DNA from: Spartobacteria bacterium
Lineage (GTDB): Bacteria > Verrucomicrobiota > Verrucomicrobiia > Chthoniobacterales > UBA10450
Direction of reading: 5' to 3'
DNA: 11,206 nt
NCBI GenBank assembly: GCA_003445855.1
Contig: DMCG01000005.1
Location: 1-11,206, forward strand
The notes beneath the pieces are model-generated. The model saw only the letters and a program-made list of their open reading frames with translations, did no database searches and was not told the DNA's origin. Positions 6,946 to 11,206 of the stretch are shown here, piece after piece. Positions within the stretch are counted from its first letter, which is position 1. Every line of letters starts with the position of its first letter. The position numbers and the translations under genes are program-made.

Positions 6946-7725
6946 TTATTCCTTTTTCGCTTCTTGACCGAGATACGCTTCGATCACTTTCGGATTTGCC
7001 TGCACTTCCGCCGGCGTGCCCTCTGCGATCTTGATGCCGTAATCGAGCACCGCAATGCGCTCACAAATTCCCATCACCACTTTCATGTCGTGCTCGACGA
7101 GGAGGACTGCGATCTGGAATTTTTCTTTCACGAACCGGATCAGCTCCATGAGTTTTTCTTTCTCGCGCGGGTTCATGCCGGCCGCGGGCTCATCGAGCAG
7201 CAAAAGTTTCGGCCGTGTCGCAAGCGCCCGCACAATTTCGAGCCGCCGCTGATCGCCGTAGGAAAGACTGCTGCAAAGTGAGTCGCGAAATTTTCCGAGA
7301 TCGAAAATATCGAGCAACTCCTCGACTTGCCGGGCGACGTCGTTTTCCTCGCGGTAAAATGCGCCCATGCGCCAGAGCGCGTGCGCCAGGCCGTGGCGCA
7401 GACGCAGATTGAATCCGGCGCGCACGTTATCGAAAACCGAAAGCGTCGCAAACAAGCGAATGTTTTGGAACGTACGCGCGATGCCGCGTCGGGCGATGGC
7501 GCTGGGCTTGAGACCTGCGATTGGTGCGTTCTCAAAACTGATCGTGCCGCCGCTCGGCCGGTAAACGCCGGTGACGACGTTGAACACAGTCGTTTTGCCG
7601 GCGCCGTTCGGGCCGATCAGGCCGATGAGATCATCCGCGCCGATTTGCAGATCGAATGCCGAAACAGCAACGAGTCCACCAAAGCGGACCGTGCATTGCT
7701 GAAGATCGAGAAGCGCGGAGGACAT
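6946..7725 (-). CDS. livG: LivG, branched-chain amino acid ABC transporter ATPase
   Basis: The 259-residue protein is the larger of the two ATPases of the transporter. Walker A GPNGAGKTT lies at 38-46, the Q-loop in ARTFQNIRLF (Gln87), and the signature in LSYGDQRRLEIVRAL from 154. Walker B LLLLDEP is at 174-180, followed by AAGMNP, and the H-loop histidine is at 212 in VEHDM. The AAGMNP and ARTFQNIRLF sequences and the C-terminal NPKVIEAYLG are hallmarks of LivG. It begins 6 bases after the livM stop and livF begins 9 bases beyond its own stop, so the three are surely one transcript. The 11 bases surrounding its start (AGATCGACATG) are repeated exactly at the livF start. Confidence 0.95.
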   Translation of the reverse strand: MSSALLDLQQCTVRFGGLVAVSAFDLQIGADDLIGLIGPNGAGKTTVFNVVTGVYRPSGGTISFENAPIAGLKPSAIARRGIARTFQNIRLFATLSVFDNVRAGFNLRLRHGLAHALWRMGAFYREENDVARQVEELLDIFDLGKFRDSLCSSLSYGDQRRLEIVRALATRPKLLLLDEPAAGMNPREKEKLMELIRFVKEKFQIAVLLVEHDMKVVMGICERIAVLDYGIKIAEGTPAEVQANPKVIEAYLGQEAKKE

Positions 7726-7731
7726 GTCGAT

Positions 7732-8766
7732 CTAAGTGGAGTTGGCGGGCAATTTCGCGCTCTTGGTCGAGCCACCGATCGGAATTCCTCGTCGTGGCAA
7801 TCGCCCGAAAAGACCTTGCGGGCGCAGGAGCATTAACGCGATGAGCACGAGCGAGTAGATAATTACTCGATTTTGCGCGATGCGGCGCACGAGTTCCGGC
7901 AGCCATTCGTAGCCGGCCACGAACCGCAAATATTCCAGGAGCAACGTCAGCAAAATCGCCGCAAACGCGACGCCGACGGTACTGCCCATGCCGCCAAGGA
8001 TCACCATGATCACGATCTCGATGGAACGTTGAAAATCGAATCCGCTCGGATTGATATAAGTTGTGCTGTGCGCATAAAGTCCGCCCGCTACTCCGGCAAA
8101 AAATGCGCCGAGGACGAAGGCGGTCACTTTGTAGCGTGTGGTGTTGATTCCGACCGCTTCGGCTGCGACTTCGTCGTCGCGCACGGTGAGAAAACCGCGG
8201 CCGTAAGTGGAATCGATTAAACTAATCACAACGTAGATTGTTAGAGCCGCAACCGAGTAGGTCCAAAAAAGTGTCGTGTAGCTTGCGATGCCGCTGTAAC
8301 CGCGCGGACCGCCCACGGCGTCGGTGTTTTGAATCACGACCCGAATGATCTCACCGAACCCGAGGGTAACGATCGCCAGGTAATCGCCCTTCAACCGCAA
8401 GGACGGCACGCCGACGATGAGGCCGGCAATCGAAGCGGCGACTCCTCCGGCCATCAACACGGCGACGAAAAGAAGAGTGATGCTGAAGAAATTTGTTCCG
8501 AGCGCTTTGAAAAGAACGGCGCTGTGTTCGGTCGAAAGATACGCCGACACGTAGGCGCCGATGGCCATGAAACCGGCGTGGCCTAACGAGAATTGCCCGG
8601 TGTAACCGTTGATGAGATTGAGACTGACCGCGAGCGTGACGTTGATCCCGATGAAGATGATGATTTGCAGGTAATAGGAATTGATCCCGCCGGAAAAATG
8701 CGACGCCATACCGCTCAAGATGATGGCAGCGAGCAGCGCCAGTTTTTTAATGTGACGATATTTCAT
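7732..8766 (-). CDS. livM: LivM, branched-chain amino acid ABC transporter permease
   Basis: This 344-residue integral membrane permease forms half of the transport channel for branched-chain amino acids. It shows about eight to ten hydrophobic segments and the diagnostic LivM sequence GYTGQFSLGHAGFMAIGAY (54-72). It also has the cytoplasmic coupling region RDDEVAAEAVGINTTRYK, which contacts the ATPases, and a late VILGGMGSTVG motif shared by this permease family. The C-terminus, RPQGLFGR followed by a short basic tail, is typical. The ATG start has only a weak TGGAT upstream. It lies 30 bases after livH and 6 bases before livG. Confidence 0.95.
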   Translation of the reverse strand: MKYRHIKKLALLAAIILSGMASHFSGGINSYYLQIIIFIGINVTLAVSLNLINGYTGQFSLGHAGFMAIGAYVSAYLSTEHSAVLFKALGTNFFSITLLFVAVLMAGGVAASIAGLIVGVPSLRLKGDYLAIVTLGFGEIIRVVIQNTDAVGGPRGYSGIASYTTLFWTYSVAALTIYVVISLIDSTYGRGFLTVRDDEVAAEAVGINTTRYKVTAFVLGAFFAGVAGGLYAHSTTYINPSGFDFQRSIEIVIMVILGGMGSTVGVAFAAILLTLLLEYLRFVAGYEWLPELVRRIAQNRVIIYSLVLIALMLLRPQGLFGRLPRRGIPIGGSTKSAKLPANST

Positions 8767-8796
8767 TGATCCAGTCGGAGCGGGTGTCCGCGTTCC

Positions 8797-9711
8797 TCAA
8801 ACTTTCTCAATCTGCGAGCGCCCGAAGATTCCAGCCGGGCGAAAAAGCAAAATGACAATGAGCAGCGAGAACGCGATCGCGTCGCGGTATGTGGAAAAAG
8901 CCGAGCCGGCCACAAACGTTTCGATTACACCGAGAATGATGCCCCCGACTGCCGCGCCGGGAATGTTTCCGATGCCGCCCAGGACGGCCGCGACGAACGC
9001 CTTGATTCCTGGGAACAGGCCCATCAACGGGTCGATCGAGGGATAGCTCAGCGAATAAAGAATTCCGCCCGCTCCGGCAAGCGCGCTGCCGAGTCCAAAC
9101 GTAAATGAAACGATAGTGTCGATGTTGACGCCCATTAATGCCGCGGCCGCGGCGTTGTTGGAGACGGCGCGCATCGCCATTCCCAGCCTGGTGCGTTTGA
9201 CGATGAAGGTGAGCGCGATGAGCAAACAAATGGTGACGATAAATGCGGCGAGTTGTGTCGTCGTAATCGTCAGTGCGCCCGTTCCTGGCAGCGCTCGGTC
9301 CGGCATCAATTCGGGAAACGATTTTGGATCCGCCCCGAAGACAAACTGCCCGCCGTATTCCAGAAACAGGGAGACACCGATCGCGGTGATGAGAACGGTG
9401 AGTTTTGGCTGTTGACGCAAGGGACGATAGGCGAGCTTCTCGATTGTGATGCCGAGCAGAGCGCAGATCACCATGGTCAAAATCAGCACTGCGACAGGGC
9501 CGAGCGGTGTCATCCAACCGGTGAAATGTGGCAGCAGCCGCGGGGTCAGGTAGTAACCGCAAAAGGCGCCAATCATAAAGACGTCGCCGTGCGCGAAATT
9601 GATGAAGCGCAGCACTCCGTAAACCATCGTGTAGCCAAGCGCGATCAGCGCGTAGAAAGCGCCTAAGGACAGGCCGTTAATGAGCTGCTGGAAAAATTCG
9701 GTGGCGGACAT
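8797..9711 (-). CDS. livH: LivH, branched-chain amino acid ABC transporter permease
   Basis: The 304-residue membrane permease pairs with LivM. The N-terminal region FFQQLINGLSLGAFYALIALG, then YTMVYGVLRFINFAHGDVFM, is the LivH signature. TRLGMAMRAVSNNAAAAALMG is the cytoplasmic coupling loop. VLGGIGNIPGAAVGG and the final RPAGIFGR complete the family pattern. Around eight membrane segments are apparent, and the length is normal. The ATG at 9711 has no recognisable Shine-Dalgarno: the preceding bases are the heptamer repeat array (9723-9750) plus a short CCGCCTGC stretch. It is separated from livK by the four-helix-bundle gene, which is not part of the normal operon. Confidence 0.95.
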   Translation of the reverse strand: MSATEFFQQLINGLSLGAFYALIALGYTMVYGVLRFINFAHGDVFMIGAFCGYYLTPRLLPHFTGWMTPLGPVAVLILTMVICALLGITIEKLAYRPLRQQPKLTVLITAIGVSLFLEYGGQFVFGADPKSFPELMPDRALPGTGALTITTTQLAAFIVTICLLIALTFIVKRTRLGMAMRAVSNNAAAAALMGVNIDTIVSFTFGLGSALAGAGGILYSLSYPSIDPLMGLFPGIKAFVAAVLGGIGNIPGAAVGGIILGVIETFVAGSAFSTYRDAIAFSLLIVILLFRPAGIFGRSQIEKV

Positions 9712-9722
9712 GCAGGCGGATC

Positions 9723-9750
9723 GTTGATGGCTGACGGTTGGTCGTTGATC
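9723..9750 (+). repeat. Four-unit heptamer array (GTTGATN), left arm
   Basis: Four contiguous 7-base units occupy exactly 28 bases. The outer two match GTTGATN, and the inner two differ from it by two bases and one base respectively. The array sits between the stop of the four-helix-bundle gene and the start of livH. It is in inverted orientation relative to the array at 10145-10172. The stretch GATCGTTGAT (9719-9728) is an exact reverse complement of 10160-10169, and 9744-9751 of 10165-10172. Confidence 0.75.
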
Positions 9751-9771
9751 GACAGGAAAGCTTTCGCGCGA

Positions 9772-10128
9772 TTAGCCAGTCAGTAACGAATTACGTAATC
9801 CGCTCAGAATCTTGCCCTCTCGCTCGGCGATCGCGTAGAGCTTTTCGAATTCAATAGTCGGTAAGAACTCCTGCCGCTTTGCAACAAAGGCCTGTGAGAT
9901 GACCTCAAAGAGCGAACCAGCCGAGATCTCGACAAACCGCGCGAAATCGACTCGTGACGAGCGCGAGCTTCCTTCTGCAAGATTCGATGAAACCGAGACG
10001 GCAGCCCGGCGCATCTGATTTGTTAGGCCAAAACGTTCATCGGGAGGAAATGAACGTGTCTGATCGTACACTACATTTGCAAAATCAATGGCTTGTTGCC
10101 ACGCATCGAGCTTCTCGAAAGTAAACAT
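9772..10128 (-). CDS. Four-helix-bundle protein of the 23S rRNA intervening-sequence (S23) family
   Basis: The 118-residue protein matches a family known from open frames inside 23S rRNA intervening sequences and found widely as stand-alone genes. It is structurally related to the Avd accessory proteins of diversity-generating retroelements. The conserved blocks are FEKLDAWQQAIDFANVVY near 4-21, TRSFPPDERFGL near 24-35, and the highly conserved QMRRAAVSVSSNLAEGSSR near 38-56. Then come FARFVEISAGSLFEVISQ near 62-79 and a final amphipathic helix. No catalytic residues are expected; nucleic-acid or oligomer-scaffold roles have been proposed for relatives. GGAGG (10145-10141) lies 12 bases before the ATG. 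It splits livK from livH and is flanked by inverted heptamer arrays. No reverse transcriptase or rRNA is nearby. A rough hand count of its central 300 bases gives about 52% GC. Confidence 0.9.
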   Translation of the reverse strand: MFTFEKLDAWQQAIDFANVVYDQTRSFPPDERFGLTNQMRRAAVSVSSNLAEGSSRSSRVDFARFVEISAGSLFEVISQAFVAKRQEFLPTIEFEKLYAIAEREGKILSGLRNSLLTG

Positions 10129-10140
10129 TCTCCGAGTCTG

Positions 10141-10145
10141 CCTCC
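10141..10145 (-). promoter_or_regulatory. Shine-Dalgarno of the four-helix-bundle gene, abutting the right heptamer array
   Basis: GGAGG on the minus strand stands 12 bases before the ATG, somewhat far. A second GGAGA directly precedes the ATG, too close to act. The first base of the motif is shared with the innermost heptamer unit, so the array and the ribosome site are fused end to end. Confidence 0.45.
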
Positions 10146-10172
10146 ATCAACCTTCAACAATCAACGATCAAC
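10145..10172 (-). repeat. Four-unit heptamer array (GTTGATN), right arm
   Basis: Read on the minus strand, four contiguous 7-base units fill 28 bases. Three match GTTGATN and one differs by a single base. The array begins 5 bases after the livK stop and ends at the Shine-Dalgarno of the four-helix-bundle gene. Aligned in inverted orientation with 9723-9750, 20 of 28 positions agree. Confidence 0.75.
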
Positions 10173-10177
10173 CTCTC

Positions 10178-11206
10178 TCACGGCGGAACGGTCGCGACGA
10201 ATTTCGTCTGGTTGTTCTCTACCTCGAGAACAACCGCCGCTTTCGTTGCGTTCCGTTTTTCGTTGATTGTGATGTTGCCTGTCACTCCGGGATAATTTTT
10301 CACGCTCGCAAGAGCATCGCGCATCTTCGCGCCGTCAGTCGTTCCAGCAGTGTTGATCGCTTGCCCGAGAATCATCATCGCATCGTAACCGAGCGGCGCC
10401 ATTCCATCGGGCAGGGCGTGAAATTTCGCCTGATATTTTTTCACGAAATCCTGCACCCGCGGGTTCTGGTCCTGCACCGAGAAGTGCGTTGAGAAATAAC
10501 ATCCATCCAGCGCGCTGCCGCCGATCTCGGTCAATTTCGGCGAATCCCAGCCGTCGCCGCCGAGCAGCGGGATTTTTATGCCTAACGAGCGCGCCTGTTT
10601 CGCGATCAAGCCAGCTTCGGTGTAATAGCCGGGCACAAAGATCGCCTCGGGTTGCGCCGTCTTCAGGGAGGTGAGTTGCGCACGGAAATCCTTGTCGATG
10701 CCGCCCCCGGTGTAAGACCGGTCGCCCACAATCTCTCCCCCATGACTCGTGAAGTATTCTTTGAAAAACTGGGCGAGACCCTTCGAATAATCGCTCTTCA
10801 CATCCTGCAAAATTGCGATCTTTTTCGCGTGCAGATTGTCGAGTGCGAACTTTGCCATCACCGTGCCCTGGAACGGGTCAATGAAGCAAACGCGAAAAAT
10901 GTAATCGCCCTTTTCGGTCACGCTCGGATTAGTTGACCCCGGCGAAACCATGGGAATTTTCGCTTGCTGACAAATGGGCGCCGCCTCAAGCGAGCGCGAG
11001 CTGGCGATTTCGCCCACGATCGCGATTGCCCGGTCGCTCGCGATCAGTTTTTTCACCGCGGCCGAAGGCTGGCCTGGTTTGGATTGATCGTCCTCGATGA
11101 CGATCTTGATTTTGCGCCCGCCCAGCACTCCGCCGGCGTTGTTGATTTCCTCCTTCGCTAACTCGACGCCGTTACTCGAGTTGATTCCAAAAGTCGCTTC
11201 GCTGCC
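10178..11206 (-). CDS. livK: LivK/LivJ-type branched-chain amino acid binding protein, 5'-truncated by the window edge
   Basis: This is the periplasmic receptor of the transporter, a type I periplasmic binding fold. The frame is open to the last base of the window, giving 342 visible residues. Codons upstream of the internal GTG at 11128 read GSEATFGINSSNGVELAKEE and then INNAGGVLGGRKIKI, recognisable family sequence. That GTG is therefore not the start, and the signal peptide lies outside. Later blocks are VIEDDQSKPGQPSAAVKKLI, VGEIASSRSLEAAPICQQ, the ligand-contact region PMVSPGSTNPSVTEKGDYIFR, the hinge sequence KIAILQDVKSDYSKGL, and LGYDAMMILGQAI. Serine and threonine at SPGSTNP are consistent with binding an amino acid's backbone groups, but the exact ligand cannot be read. 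It is upstream of all other liv genes, as expected for the most abundant component. Confidence 0.94.
   Translation of the reverse strand, partial: GSEATFGINSSNGVELAKEEINNAGGVLGGRKIKIVIEDDQSKPGQPSAAVKKLIASDRAIAIVGEIASSRSLEAAPICQQAKIPMVSPGSTNPSVTEKGDYIFRVCFIDPFQGTVMAKFALDNLHAKKIAILQDVKSDYSKGLAQFFKEYFTSHGGEIVGDRSYTGGGIDKDFRAQLTSLKTAQPEAIFVPGYYTEAGLIAKQARSLGIKIPLLGGDGWDSPKLTEIGGSALDGCYFSTHFSVQDQNPRVQDFVKKYQAKFHALPDGMAPLGYDAMMILGQAINTAGTTDGAKMRDALASVKNYPGVTGNITINEKRNATKAAVVLEVENNQTKFVATVPP

Larger units (their letters stand above)
9719..10172. mobile_element. Putative inserted cassette: four-helix-bundle gene bracketed by inverted heptamer arrays
   Basis: The 454-base interval lies between livK and livH, genes that are normally adjacent. 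Its two ends are inverted 28-base arrays of the same 7-base unit. Without it, the livK stop and livH start would be about 12 bases apart, close to the 6-, 9- and 30-base spacings elsewhere in the operon. No transposase or clear target duplication is present, so mobility is inferred from the layout only. If mobile, it would need help from elsewhere. Confidence 0.4.

Noticed and set aside
6613..7281. Long plus-strand open frames across livF, livG and livM (also near 7327-7836)
   Set aside because: They are antisense shadows of well-identified transporter genes, rich in His/Arg/Asp from reversed codons, with no domain likeness.
8807..9562. 251-residue minus-strand frame within livH
   Set aside because: It is an alternative frame of livH with a composition dominated by Arg, His and Ser; LivH itself is unambiguous.
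9790..9799. Palindrome ATTACGTAAT near the end of the four-helix-bundle gene, and GAAAGCTTTC at 9756-9765
   Set aside because: Both are short palindromes without loop or U-tract, so not terminators; 10-base palindromes are plausible by chance.
9772..10128. Diversity-generating retroelement, suggested by the Avd-like four-helix protein
   Set aside because: There is no reverse transcriptase, no template/variable repeat pair and no target gene in the window.
6382..10588. Integron attC sites suggested by GCCTAAC/GTTAGGC cores
   Set aside because: The cores are single, kilobases apart and lie inside conserved genes, without the paired inverse core and hairpin layout of attC.

Overview
The window carries bacterial chromosomal DNA, packed with genes and with no intergenic gap longer than about 105 bases. 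An ADP-heptose (LPS core) adenylyltransferase points to a Gram-negative outer membrane. A DUF4912 protein and a stand-alone four-helix-bundle (23S-IVP family) gene fit Verrucomicrobiota or a related PVC or soil lineage. That placement is an impression from gene content, not a proof.

Layout. (1) Bases 1-3368, plus strand: mnmG (5' end outside the window), plsY and gpsA. They form a tight operon in which plsY's Shine-Dalgarno overlaps the mnmG stop, and plsY and gpsA share a GTGA. GpsA makes sn-glycerol-3-phosphate and PlsY acylates it, so two successive steps of phospholipid synthesis sit behind a tRNA-modification gene. (2) Bases 5340-3378, minus strand: a diacylglycerol-kinase-family lipid kinase, rfaE2 and purN. 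Consecutive genes are joined by 4-base ATGA overlaps, and purN ends 9 bases from the convergent gpsA. (3) Bases 5446-6240, plus strand: a lone DUF4912 gene, divergent from the kinase; its last 15 bases overlap the end of livF. (4) Bases 11206-6226, minus strand: a branched-chain amino acid ABC transporter operon in the order livK (5' end outside the window), a four-helix-bundle gene, livH, livM, livG, livF. It encodes the binding protein, two permeases and two ATPases.

Two signals are not explained by the genes. First, a perfect 14-base palindrome at 582-595, inside mnmG, matches the core of ParB-binding parS centromere sites. mnmG is often close to the replication origin, so this may be an origin-proximal parS. 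Second, the four-helix-bundle gene interrupts the liv operon and is bracketed by two inverted 28-base arrays, each made of four 7-base units (GTTGATN). Removing the interval between the arrays would leave livK and livH about 12 bases apart, like the other liv gene junctions. This suggests a small inserted cassette.

No tRNA, rRNA, CRISPR array, transposase or convincing intrinsic terminator was seen.
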